This document shows, in pieces, positions 34,024-42,150 of a stretch of DNA of 64,000 nt (position 1 is the stretch's first letter; each line of letters begins with the position of its first letter). Both the position numbers and the translations under genes were made by a program. Where the stretch lies: contig VEMX01000017.1 of the NCBI GenBank assembly GCA_009711805.1, positions 20,327 to 84,326 on the forward strand, given 5' to 3'. A model generated the notes under the pieces. It ran no database searches. It had not been told where the DNA came from and saw only the letters and a list, made by a program, of their open reading frames with translations. The DNA comes from Balneolaceae bacterium. Its GTDB lineage: Bacteria; Bacteroidota; Rhodothermia; Balneolales; Balneolaceae.

Positions 34024-35319
34024 TTATGGGTTCGTATTAGCCTTTTCCTGTTGTTGCTCTCTGTATTTTTCTTTACTGAGTTCGTTTATTTTAACAATAT
34101 CCTGGAGTTTGTCAAACACTTTATTCTCCCGAATACTACTGCGAAGTTGTTCAAGCATATTTGGGTTTTGAGCATAATGCTGTTTCAGCTGATCTACTGC
34201 AACACCGTACTGAGCTGCCTGCAGGCCAAGATGCTCGTCAATATCTTCAGGCTTTATTTCGATATCTTCAAATTCTTCCTGAAGTTTTTGGCTAATAAAA
34301 GTCCATTTAGCTTCCATTACCGCGCGTTCTATCATATTAGCTTTATACTCTTCTTCATCGAAGTGTTCCGGCAACTCTCCACCAGCTTGTTGTTTAGCTT
34401 GTTCAACATACGAATTCTGGACCTGTGCGATAAAAGCCTCAGGTACATCGAAGTCGTGTTTTTTAACAAGTGCATCAACAACATCATTCTTAAATAAGTC
34501 GTTCGCACTTTGGTCGTAATAATCCTGCATTCGGCTCTTAATGTAGCTGCGGAATTGGTCTTCATCTTCGGCTTCACCATTACTTTGCTGTTTGATGAAG
34601 TCATCATTCATTTCTGCTTTATGCAGTTTTTCAATCTTTTTGATGATAACCCGGAAGCGATCGGTTTCTTCACCTTCACTTAATTCCATATCTACCACAT
34701 CGCCGGTGGTTTTACCTACCAGTTGTTTGCGGAACTCTTGGGCGCCGTCATTACGGAGGTCAATGTCCTGGTCTTCGTCTTTTTGGCCTTCAATTTCATT
34801 TCCGTCTTCATCGAGAGAAACAACATCAACCACAAGTTTGGAACTTTCTTCAACTTTTCCGTCAACTTCTTCCCAGTTGCCTTCTCGTTCAAGTGTGCGT
34901 TCCACTTCTTCTTCAACCTCTTCATCTGTTACATCGTGAACCATTTTGTCCACTTCAACTTTTTCCAGGTCGGTAAGTTCTACCTCAGGCTTAGATCCAA
35001 TCTTAAAAGTTACTTCAAGTACATCGTCCTCCCATTGGAGGTCAAGCATTTCTGGTTCGCCCACAGGCTCATATTCAGGGACTACTTCTTTTTCAAAAAC
35101 CTCTTGTACATACTTGTTGATTTCTTCGTATTCAATTTCTTTGCCAAATCGCTTTTTCACGATGTGTAAAGGTACTTTACCGGGTCGAAAGCCCGGCATA
35201 TTTATTTGAGCACGATATTTTTTGTATGCTTCATTAAAATTATCCTGAAGTTCTTCGCGCTTTGCAGTCAGGGTGATTTCTTTATCTACAGATGTGATCT
35301 CTTCTACAGAAATATCCAC
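34024..35319 (-). CDS. tig: trigger factor, ribosome-associated chaperone
   Basis: A 431-residue trigger factor. The ribosome-binding N-terminal domain carries the signature GFRPGKVPLHIVKKRFG, followed by a PPIase-like middle domain and a long helical C-terminal domain. The protein is very acidic, which is common in halotolerant relatives and may reflect a marine lifestyle. It heads the tig-clpP-clpX operon and lies downstream of tRNA-Leu on the same strand, so the tRNA may be part of the transcript. Confidence 0.94.
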   Translation of the reverse strand: MDISVEEITSVDKEITLTAKREELQDNFNEAYKKYRAQINMPGFRPGKVPLHIVKKRFGKEIEYEEINKYVQEVFEKEVVPEYEPVGEPEMLDLQWEDDVLEVTFKIGSKPEVELTDLEKVEVDKMVHDVTDEEVEEEVERTLEREGNWEEVDGKVEESSKLVVDVVSLDEDGNEIEGQKDEDQDIDLRNDGAQEFRKQLVGKTTGDVVDMELSEGEETDRFRVIIKKIEKLHKAEMNDDFIKQQSNGEAEDEDQFRSYIKSRMQDYYDQSANDLFKNDVVDALVKKHDFDVPEAFIAQVQNSYVEQAKQQAGGELPEHFDEEEYKANMIERAVMEAKWTFISQKLQEEFEDIEIKPEDIDEHLGLQAAQYGVAVDQLKQHYAQNPNMLEQLRSSIRENKVFDKLQDIVKINELSKEKYREQQQEKANTNP

Positions 35320-35387
35320 GATTTCTCCGCTTTAATATGTCGGTTCAGTAAATGAACAGGATTTTAAGATTAACATTAGGAAGGAAG

Positions 35388-35471
35388 TACGAGAGGGGGG
35401 ACTCGAACCCCCACATCGGTTAAGATACTAGATCCTAAATCTAGCGCGTCTACCAATTCCGCCACTCTCGC
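35388..35471 (-). tRNA. tRNA-Leu (anticodon TAG)
   Basis: An 84-base class II tRNA on the minus strand: acceptor stem GCGAGAG with CTCTCGT (one G-U pair), anticodon stem CTAGA/TCTAG around loop TTTAGGA giving TAG, a long variable arm, a T arm GGGGG/CCCCC and discriminator A. CCA is not encoded. Confidence 0.96.
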
Positions 35472-35486
35472 AAAATTAAGAGCTTG

Positions 35487-35518
35487 CAAAGATAACGGTA
35501 ATTGCTGAAAAAAGCCAA
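35487..35518 (-). promoter_or_regulatory. Bacteroidota-type promoter of tRNA-Leu
   Basis: On the minus strand TTG (35518-35516), exactly 21 bases and TATCTTTG (35494-35487) precede the tRNA. The -7 box and spacer length are identical to those of the tRNA-Lys promoter at 11603-11634. Confidence 0.72.
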
Positions 35519-35621
35519 GAATGAATTAACAAAAATTGGTATTCAACCCAATTATATTTACTGGAACTTTTACGAGCTTTCTTTAGCTTTTAAAGATACT
35601 TTTTAACAGTTTTGAACTACT

Positions 35622-35963
35622 ATGTATAAAAATCTGCGTTTTGTTTACATCACTACACCAACAAAAGAAGAAGCAAAAAAAATCGGCCGTATTTTAGTGG
35701 AAGAAAAACTGGCTGCCTGCGTCAATATTGTAGATGAAATGGAGTCTATATATTGGTGGGAAGGCGAAGTACAGCAGGCAACGGAATGTATACTTATAGC
35801 CAAGAGTCATTATTCCCGGGCCAAGCAATTGGGTAAGCGGGTAAAAGAGATGCACAGTTACGATTGTCCGTGTATCGTTTCCATGACCATTGCCGAAGAT
35901 GAAGGAAATCCCGAATATCTAAAATGGCTGGAAGAGACCACCAAGCAGCCGTTTAACCTTTAG
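35622..35963 (+). CDS. cutA: CutA divalent-ion tolerance protein
   Basis: A 113-residue trimeric PII-fold protein. The signature elements are present: VYITTPTKEEAKKIGRILVEEKLAACVNI, SIYWWEGEVQQATECILIAKS and the conserved end YLKWLEETT. CutA is linked to copper tolerance in E. coli but its molecular function is unsettled. It is a single gene with a hairpin after the stop. Confidence 0.95.
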   Translation: MYKNLRFVYITTPTKEEAKKIGRILVEEKLAACVNIVDEMESIYWWEGEVQQATECILIAKSHYSRAKQLGKRVKEMHSYDCPCIVSMTIAEDEGNPEYLKWLEETTKQPFNL

Positions 35964-35967
35964 TAAG

Positions 35968-35996
35968 AAAAAGGCCCGCCTAAAGCGAGCCTTTCG
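35968..35996 (+). terminator. likely terminator after cutA
   Basis: AAAGGC (35970-35975) pairs with GCCTTT (35989-35994), with an inner CGC/GCG stem and a CTAAA loop. The T-run after it is short, so strength is uncertain. Confidence 0.55.
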
Positions 35997-36052
35997 TACA
36001 GGTTGCTATTTTTTGTGCTGATCACAGCATAAGAGGCAGCCTGCCGGTTTGG

Positions 36053-36787
36053 TTAAAGGGTTAATTCTTCCTTTGCATTATCGAAGAACGACTGATCCAC
36101 AACGATACGCCCGCTGTTTTCATCAATAATAATTTTGTTTTTGCGTCGAACTTCCACTTGTTTTTGGGGAGGAAGAGCCATCCCTAAAGCAGCTCCGCGA
36201 TCCATGGCTACTACCGCCATTCCGTTGTTAAGTCCATTTCTCAATCGTTTATAGCTGCGTATGTAACGATCGTCGATTTCCTCTTCTACTTCTTTTCGTT
36301 TTTTCAGAAGCTCATCCTCTTCGTCTTCTGTAGACTTTACTACAGTTTCGAGGCTGCTACTCTTTTCATCGTAGCGTTCTTGAGCATCTGCAAGGGTTGC
36401 TTTGGCTTTTTCCAGCTCAGGCTCAATTTCTTTCTGGCGTTTTTCGATTTCTTCGAGACGAGACTGAGCATTTTCGATGACCTGTTTTTGAGCCTCAATT
36501 TCTTTAGTTAAGGCATCATACTCTCGGTTATTGCGAACGCTCATTTGCTGGTCTTCATATTTAGCCATTTTCTCCTGAGAGCTTGTGATATCCAGCTTGA
36601 GCTTATCGAATTCGACCTTAAGGTCTGTCTCTTCTTTCTCAAGTTTGTCGAGTTTATTCTTTTTCCTCGCTATATCTGTCTCAATGTCCAGTACTTCTTC
36701 AGGAAGGTCCCCACGCAACTGCTTAAGTTCATCAATGCGTGAGTCTATATATTGTAGATTTGCTAATTGTTGCAGTACTTCTTTCAT
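36053..36787 (-). CDS. zinc-ribbon/coiled-coil family protein that has lost its zinc ligands
   Basis: A 244-residue protein from the ATG at 36787, which follows the nif3 stop by ten bases; an upstream in-frame ATG at 36838 would overlap nif3 by 41 bases. Residues about 5-185 form a long antiparallel coiled coil. The C-terminal part matches the layout of the C4 zinc-ribbon (CT398-like) family, including ALPPQKQVEVRRKNKIII and GRIVV. However, the four cysteines expected around those phrases are replaced (RGAALGMALPP and IIIDENSGRIV). It is thus a zinc-free member. The family function is unclear, with nucleic-acid binding proposed. Confidence 0.8.
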   Translation of the reverse strand: MKEVLQQLANLQYIDSRIDELKQLRGDLPEEVLDIETDIARKKNKLDKLEKEETDLKVEFDKLKLDITSSQEKMAKYEDQQMSVRNNREYDALTKEIEAQKQVIENAQSRLEEIEKRQKEIEPELEKAKATLADAQERYDEKSSSLETVVKSTEDEEDELLKKRKEVEEEIDDRYIRSYKRLRNGLNNGMAVVAMDRGAALGMALPPQKQVEVRRKNKIIIDENSGRIVVDQSFFDNAKEELTL

Positions 36788-36797
36788 GGAGTGAAAT

Positions 36798-37859
36798 TCA
36801 ACTTGGTTGAATGGGTTTTGGTTCAGTTTCCGACACATATGTTTGCATCGGGTTTGTAATAGTTCTGGTAACAGATACTTTTACTTGTTCAAAAGCTTCT
36901 GAAAGCTCATTTTTAAGTGCTTCAGCTACTGGGAACTCACTTTCGTAATGTCCTACATCCAGTAACAAAAAGTCATCTTTTTCAGTAAAATAATCGTGAT
37001 ATTTTATATCAGAGGTTACAAATGCCTGGGCGCCAGACTGGATCGCCTTGTTTTTGAGAAAAACTCCTGCACCTCCGCAAACAGCTACACTTTTAATCCG
37101 GTTTACCGAGCCAGAGTAGCGAATAGCCTTTACATCAAGGGCTTTGGCCACCAGGTGTAGAAATTCATTTTGACCAATTCCTTTTTCAGGATATTCGCCT
37201 ATAACTCCCATTCCGAAATTTTGGGACGAAGAAGCTAAATCAGTAACCTGGAAGCTGCCCTCCTTGAGCATGCCTTCTTTTTTTAACCCTTTCCTCAGGG
37301 CAGAGACATTATGTTTGTCTATAATGGCCTCAAAACACTTTAAGCCGCTTGCCCGGCTTTCTACATCAAAATTATGAGCTTCTTCAGCAGAATAATAATT
37401 CAATAGGTTAAGGACAGCCTCGCTGTCTTCGTGTGAGGTAACAAGCCGGATTTTCTTACTTATAGAATAGTTCTTATCCAAAAACCGGAGATTATCCAGT
37501 CCCAGCATATTTGCCAACACAAAAGAAACACCATCGAGAGCGGCATCCAGGTTTGTGTGAGCTACTAACAGGGCAATATCGTTCTTAATAAGTTTGTATA
37601 TAATCCGGCCTTGCTCGTTGGTTGGGTTGATGCTGCCAATCTTGCTAAAAATGAGAGGGTGATGAGCTACAATAAGCTGACAACCTTTTTCGATGGCTTC
37701 ATCTACAACATCGCCGGTAACATCAAGGCAGGTAAGTACAGAATGAACGGCAGAACCCGGGTCTCCGACTAATAATCCGACATTATCGTAATCCAACTTT
37801 ACCCCGGGTGGTGCCCACTGGTTGAGAAAAGTAGAAATTTGTCGGATTCTGATTGACAT
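36798..37859 (-). CDS. Nif3-like dinuclear metal-centre protein
   Basis: A 353-residue protein of the Nif3/YbgI/YqfO family, long form with an inserted middle domain. Metal ligands are visible in VAHHPLIF, AHTNLDAA and the C-terminal LLDVGHYESEFPV. These hexameric proteins are proposed GTP cyclohydrolase-like or hydrolase enzymes; function remains uncertain. It is directly followed by the zinc-ribbon family gene, an association seen in many Bacteroidota. Confidence 0.9.
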   Translation of the reverse strand: MSIRIRQISTFLNQWAPPGVKLDYDNVGLLVGDPGSAVHSVLTCLDVTGDVVDEAIEKGCQLIVAHHPLIFSKIGSINPTNEQGRIIYKLIKNDIALLVAHTNLDAALDGVSFVLANMLGLDNLRFLDKNYSISKKIRLVTSHEDSEAVLNLLNYYSAEEAHNFDVESRASGLKCFEAIIDKHNVSALRKGLKKEGMLKEGSFQVTDLASSSQNFGMGVIGEYPEKGIGQNEFLHLVAKALDVKAIRYSGSVNRIKSVAVCGGAGVFLKNKAIQSGAQAFVTSDIKYHDYFTEKDDFLLLDVGHYESEFPVAEALKNELSEAFEQVKVSVTRTITNPMQTYVSETEPKPIQPS

Positions 37860-38057
37860 GCTATCTAACTCCTCGTTTCTTTAGTTTAGAAAACATGCCC
37901 GATAAAAGAGCTATAAGTTTAAATAAGATCAAAGTCGGTATTTAACGATTCTTTTAGTTGCTACCAGAGCTTCCAAAAATAAGGGTTATCTTTGAATGAT
38001 AAAAGTTATACTTGTTCTTAATTACCCAAAACCACAATTAAGTTGATAAAAACAAGA

Positions 38058-38762
38058 ATGTCAGACACGAATATTTCTCAAAACCTTGAACAGCTTAAAC
38101 ACCGAATTGCTGCTGCATGCGAAAAATGTGGTCGGGATCCGGATGATATACTCCTGGTTGCGGTAAGCAAAACCAAGCCCAATAAAGATATTCTAAAAGC
38201 GGTACAGTCGGGACAGCTCCACTTTGGTGAGAACCGCATGAAAGAATTGGAAGGTAAGATGGAGCAGATTGTAAATTCGGATATAAGCTGGCACTTCATC
38301 GGCAACCTGCAAACCAACAAGATTAAGTATATAGCAAATCGGGTAAATTGGATTCATTCGGTAGAAAAAACTAAATATTTAAAAGAAATCGAAAAAAGAG
38401 CAGCATCAGCCAGCCGGACAATCAATGCATTAATACAGGTAAACATTAGTGATGAAAAACAGAAGGGAGGATGTGCTCCCGATGCCTTGGCAGCTATACT
38501 GGAGTCAGCCCAGGATTATGAGCATGTAAATATATGCGGGTTGATGGGGATGGCCACTTTTGCGGATGACCCTGAAGATACCCGCCCGGAATTCAGATTG
38601 CTTAAAGAGTTGTTCGATTCGCATCAAAAATACAACCAGGGCAGTGTAAACTTGCAGTATCTCTCTATGGGAATGACCAATGACCTTGATGTTGCAATCG
38701 AAGAAGGATCCAATATGGTGAGAGTGGGAAGTGCTATTTTTGGAGCCCGAAACTATGATTGA
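38058..38762 (+). CDS. yggS: YggS/PLPBP pyridoxal-phosphate homeostasis protein
   Basis: A 234-residue TIM-barrel protein. The PLP-binding lysine is Lys38 in LLVAVSKTKPN; GENRMKE, WHFIGNLQTNK and the phosphate-binding YLSMGMTNDLDVAI with VRVGSAIFG are typical. It controls free PLP rather than catalysing a known reaction. The ATG at 38058 is chosen over a TTG five codons upstream. It starts a gene run with two membrane coiled-coil proteins and a DivIVA protein. Confidence 0.93.
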   Translation: MSDTNISQNLEQLKHRIAAACEKCGRDPDDILLVAVSKTKPNKDILKAVQSGQLHFGENRMKELEGKMEQIVNSDISWHFIGNLQTNKIKYIANRVNWIHSVEKTKYLKEIEKRAASASRTINALIQVNISDEKQKGGCAPDALAAILESAQDYEHVNICGLMGMATFADDPEDTRPEFRLLKELFDSHQKYNQGSVNLQYLSMGMTNDLDVAIEEGSNMVRVGSAIFGARNYD

Positions 38763-38818
38763 ATATGAGCGTAGCAAATGCCACTTTACAAGAAACAATA
38801 ATCTAACTTAAGGGCACT

Positions 38819-39124
38819 ATGTTATTTGGAATTCCATGGCCGGGTATAGTAGCTATCGTCGCTATTGTTGGTGGCCTATTGTATGCGTATAAAGAAAAAG
38901 AACTGGAAGTAGAAGCAAAATCCAGAGGGAACTCTCGCGAGCTGCATGAGCTCAGGAAGATTGTTCACAACCTGAAATCCCGTATTGAAACACTGGAAGC
39001 TATAGCTGCTGAGGAGAAGAGCCAGGAAAAAGAAGCTAATCCATTAAGCAGTATAGAGATTGAAGATGAATCCGAACGCAGTAATGCCGGCAACACAGCC
39101 TCGGGAAATAAAACAAAAACATAA
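38819..39124 (+). CDS. small membrane-anchored coiled-coil protein
   Basis: A 101-residue protein not assigned to a family. Residues about 5-22 form one membrane helix (PWPGIVAIVAIVGGLLYAY), followed by a basic/acidic coiled coil (about 30-65) and an acidic tail. The layout resembles PspB, but sequence support is weak. The next gene encodes a protein of the same design. Both lie between yggS and the DivIVA gene, so an envelope or division role is plausible but unproven. Confidence 0.7.
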   Translation: MLFGIPWPGIVAIVAIVGGLLYAYKEKELEVEAKSRGNSRELHELRKIVHNLKSRIETLEAIAAEEKSQEKEANPLSSIEIEDESERSNAGNTASGNKTKT

Positions 39125-39139
39125 AAACCAGGGAACATT

Positions 39140-39493
39140 ATGCCAGAAGAGATATTCCTGTTATCCCTATTCGGGATTGTATTTGGTTCTAGCTTAGTTG
39201 GGTTGGTACTATATGGTATTTACAACCTGATTATGACAAAGATGAATAAAGGGGACAGAGGACGGGAGATTAACCCACAATTTTTTAAAGCTCTGAGTGA
39301 ATTCAAGAAGAATACCGAGCGAAGAATTGGTAACCTGGAAGCCGTTGTCTCTGACCTGGAGCAAGAGAACGCACAATTGACCGAAGATGTAGACAGCCAG
39401 GGAAGCATTGAGATGGAAGACGAAGAGGCACATACTCCTTCCCAAAAGAATAAAACAGAAGGGGGTAATCTCAGGAACATGTTAAATGAATAA
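39140..39493 (+). CDS. second small membrane-anchored coiled-coil protein
   Basis: A 117-residue protein of unknown family: one N-terminal membrane helix (about residues 4-30), a basic linker, a coiled coil (about 50-80, FKKNTERRIGNLEAVVSDLEQE) and an acidic tail that shares SIE-E/MEDE wording with the preceding protein, hinting at an old duplication. It starts 15 bases after that gene and 48 bases before the DivIVA gene. Confidence 0.7.
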   Translation: MPEEIFLLSLFGIVFGSSLVGLVLYGIYNLIMTKMNKGDRGREINPQFFKALSEFKKNTERRIGNLEAVVSDLEQENAQLTEDVDSQGSIEMEDEEAHTPSQKNKTEGGNLRNMLNE

Positions 39494-39541
39494 ATGTTAT
39501 TTTAGTAAAGCTTTTTCAGTCTAAGTAAAAAAATAGCTTCT

Positions 39542-40207
39542 ATGAAACTCACTCCGCTTGAAATTAAGCAGCAAACATTTGAAAAAGGACTTCGTGGTTA
39601 TGATGTGGCGGATGTCCAGGCTTTTTTAACATTGGTCTCTAATGAGTTCGAACATCTCATTACCAAAAATAAAGAATTAAATCAGGAAATTAATAAGCTG
39701 ACGGAACGTGTGAAGCACTACGAACGCGTTGAAGAAGCACTCCATGAAACCCTGCAAACGGCTAAAGAATCGGTCGCACAAAAGGTTGAAAGTGCTCGCA
39801 AAGACGCTGAGAATACCATTGAGAAAGCCGAGATGGAAGCCGATGCCATTATTAAGGAAGCAAATCACAATCGGCAGCAGATTCGCCAAAGTATACTCAG
39901 GCTGCTCGACCGAAGAGAAGAAATTATAAACGGGATGACCTCCTACCTTGAAAATGCCCACAAATCAGTAGAGCAATTTGGGAAAGATGAAATGGAAGTA
40001 TTCCAGCTTCCCAAAGAACCTGAAGTTGAAGAAGCTATCAAGCAATCCGAAAAGCCGGCCAAATTTCAGTTAGACGAAGAAGAGGCCGATAAACAATATA
40101 CTGAAGAGAAGGAGAATAAAACGCAGGAGTCAGTATTTGATCAAGCCGATGATGGCTTTTCTCCCGGAAGTGATCGCCTGGACGATATTCTGGACGAGAT
40201 CGATTAA
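39542..40207 (+). CDS. DivIVA domain protein
   Basis: A 221-residue cytoplasmic coiled-coil protein. The N-terminal signature KLTPLEIKQQTFEKGLRGYD followed by VQAFL is the membrane-curvature-binding DivIVA motif. A long coiled coil spans about residues 30-150 and the C-terminal part is acidic. DivIVA proteins organise poles or septa in Gram-positive bacteria and are less studied in this group. The association with yggS mirrors the ylm/divIVA cluster of Firmicutes. Confidence 0.9.
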   Translation: MKLTPLEIKQQTFEKGLRGYDVADVQAFLTLVSNEFEHLITKNKELNQEINKLTERVKHYERVEEALHETLQTAKESVAQKVESARKDAENTIEKAEMEADAIIKEANHNRQQIRQSILRLLDRREEIINGMTSYLENAHKSVEQFGKDEMEVFQLPKEPEVEEAIKQSEKPAKFQLDEEEADKQYTEEKENKTQESVFDQADDGFSPGSDRLDDILDEID

Positions 40208-40353
40208 GCCAAAGGCTGCTTCCGGCTGCATAGGGTTGTTGCTGATAAGTAAGATGGTAGATTTATATCTGTAAATTGCCATTATGCTATAAGCAATTAT
40301 CAGGTTAAATTTGCTGCTGCATATATTTTTTTAACACCTATTTTAAAATCAAC

Positions 40354-41190
40354 ATGGCATATAAAACCGTTGAAGAACTAAAAGCAAACAGAGCGGAAAC
40401 AGTAGAATTTATTCAGAATGAAACAGATTTTCAGCCAGAATATTTGTTGATTCTGGGGACAGGATTGGGGCAGCTCGCCGATGAAATTGAAGTACAGGAT
40501 GTAATAAGCTACGAAGACATTCCCCACTTTCCGGTCTCCACGGTTGAAAGCCACGCAGGAAAATTATTATTTGGAACTCTGGGCGGGAAAAGCGTTGTGG
40601 CTATGCAGGGGCGCTTCCACTATTATGAGGGCTACTCTATGAAACAGATAGCCTTTCCTGTGCGCGTAGCGAAAGAGCTTGGGGCCCAAACCCTCATGGT
40701 GAGTAACGCCTGCGGCGGCCTGAATCCGAATTTCAGCAAGGGCGATATTATGCTCATTAACGACCATATTAATTTTCTGGGAGATAATCCTCTCATAGGT
40801 CCCAATGATGATAGTTTAGGTCCTCGTTTTCCTGATATGAGTGAGCCTTATACGGAACGCTTGCTGGAGCTGGCCGAAAATGTAGCGCTCGATAACTCAA
40901 TCAAAATGCACCAGGGAGTGTATCTGGCAGTAGCAGGCCCCATGCTGGAAACCAAAGCCGAGTATAGGTATATGCGACAGCTCGGGGCCGATGTGGTTGG
41001 GATGAGCACTGTTCCCGAAGTAATAACAGCCGTACACATGGGCATGGATGTTCTTGGTATTTCAGTAATTACCGATGAATGTTTCCCGGACGCACTTGAA
41101 CCGGTTGATATTGAAGATGTGCTGGCCGCTGCGGCAATGGCCGAGCCCAGCCTTACACAGGTCGTGATAAAAGTTTTAGAACGACTATAA
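40354..41190 (+). CDS. punA: purine nucleoside phosphorylase (trimeric class)
   Basis: A 278-residue enzyme cleaving inosine and guanosine with phosphate. The phosphate-binding LGTGLGQLADEI, VESHAGKLLFG, the QGRFHYYEGY loop, VSNACGGLNP and the ribose/base site VGMSTVPEVI are all present. The base-recognition residue in SVITDE is Asp, where the animal enzyme has Asn; I recall the same in other Bacteroidota enzymes, so it need not change specificity. It is a single-gene unit. Confidence 0.94.
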   Translation: MAYKTVEELKANRAETVEFIQNETDFQPEYLLILGTGLGQLADEIEVQDVISYEDIPHFPVSTVESHAGKLLFGTLGGKSVVAMQGRFHYYEGYSMKQIAFPVRVAKELGAQTLMVSNACGGLNPNFSKGDIMLINDHINFLGDNPLIGPNDDSLGPRFPDMSEPYTERLLELAENVALDNSIKMHQGVYLAVAGPMLETKAEYRYMRQLGADVVGMSTVPEVITAVHMGMDVLGISVITDECFPDALEPVDIEDVLAAAAMAEPSLTQVVIKVLERL

Positions 41191-41288
41191 CAACTTTTTA
41201 TCCACAAAAAGCGTTAGTTTTCCACAAACTATTGCATCATTAGAGACAATTTGTTTTTTATTATAAACCATAACTATTAGTTCAGCCC

Positions 41289-42059
41289 TTGATGGATAAT
41301 TACGACGGATTTGATGACGAATTATGGGATGAATTCAGGTGGGAAGCTCATCTCAATGAAGTTGAGAAGAAAAGCGAGCAACTTCGGAAGTTTATAGCCT
41401 CGGACCACAAAGGAAATATACCACGCTGGCTAACCCTATTGCAGGAAAGCCTGGATGAAGATGATGCTTTTGAGGCATTTATTGAAGAAGAACTACTGAT
41501 GGACGAGGCCTACTTTCCCGAAGATGAAGATTGGGAAGATGACGAAGATGACTGGGAAGACGAGGATGACTTCTTGTTTGGCAATTTCGGAGATCGCGAA
41601 GAAGATGAATACGATGACTTCGATACGGGCGAAGACTGGAAAGAGCTAAGCGGTGATTACGCTCAATCTGAATATGGATCTCTTGAGAACCTGCACATTT
41701 ATATTGGTGCAAAAACCCTGGCGGTAGATATTCTAAAATGGGCCGAAAAAGTACCTTCCCATTCTCAGAACCATGACTTTCAGGAATTTGTAGGGGGATT
41801 GTTAAAAATTGGAGCCAAACTGGCCGGCGGGTATTCCTTCGGTTTTGAGACGGATTATATTGGGGCCAATATAGCTTATTCTAAAAAAGCCCTGACGAAT
41901 GCCAATCGCAGTTTAGAGCTCTTGCAATCACTTAAAAAGAAATCTCTTTTTGGTAAAAAGGAGTATATGGACTTCCATAATCGACTTTTTGAACTCAGAA
42001 ATGATATTGGAATTTATATACAGGAACTGAGAGATCAGTTTTATCTTGGGTTAAAGTAA
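41289..42059 (+). CDS. acidic protein of unknown function
   Basis: A 256-residue soluble protein that I do not recognise. A strongly acidic Asp/Glu/Trp segment (about residues 75-120) separates an N-terminal helical part (about 1-70) from a C-terminal helical domain (about 125-256, with GGLLKIGAKLAGGYSFGF and ELRNDIGIYIQEL). The acidic stretch could bind cations or basic proteins. The C-terminal domain contains neither a membrane segment nor a signal peptide. The gene stands alone and ends before a long hairpin. Confidence 0.7.
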   Translation: MMDNYDGFDDELWDEFRWEAHLNEVEKKSEQLRKFIASDHKGNIPRWLTLLQESLDEDDAFEAFIEEELLMDEAYFPEDEDWEDDEDDWEDEDDFLFGNFGDREEDEYDDFDTGEDWKELSGDYAQSEYGSLENLHIYIGAKTLAVDILKWAEKVPSHSQNHDFQEFVGGLLKIGAKLAGGYSFGFETDYIGANIAYSKKALTNANRSLELLQSLKKKSLFGKKEYMDFHNRLFELRNDIGIYIQELRDQFYLGLK

Positions 42060-42083
42060 GCAAACCCGGTTTTACTTTGTATG

Positions 42084-42127
42084 ATGGTACTATAGTGTGA
42101 AGGCGATACTCCACATTATAGTACCAT
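42084..42127. terminator. long bidirectional hairpin between convergent genes
   Basis: A 16-bp stem (42084-42099 with 42112-42127, one G-U) and a 12-nt loop lie between the stop codons of the convergent acidic-protein and asparaginase genes. T-runs are short, so it may end both transcripts less sharply than a classical terminator. Confidence 0.65.
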
Positions 42128-42150
42128 TACTTTTCTGTTTATAGGACGCT

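Noticed and set aside
34051..35209. Long plus-strand frames opposite tig
   Set aside because: They are antisense to a well-supported trigger factor gene and arise from its Glu/Lys-rich codons.
41060..41100. Asp in place of Asn in the purine phosphorylase base site as a change of specificity
   Set aside because: I recall the same residue in other Bacteroidota enzymes, so it is not evidence for a methylthioadenosine phosphorylase.
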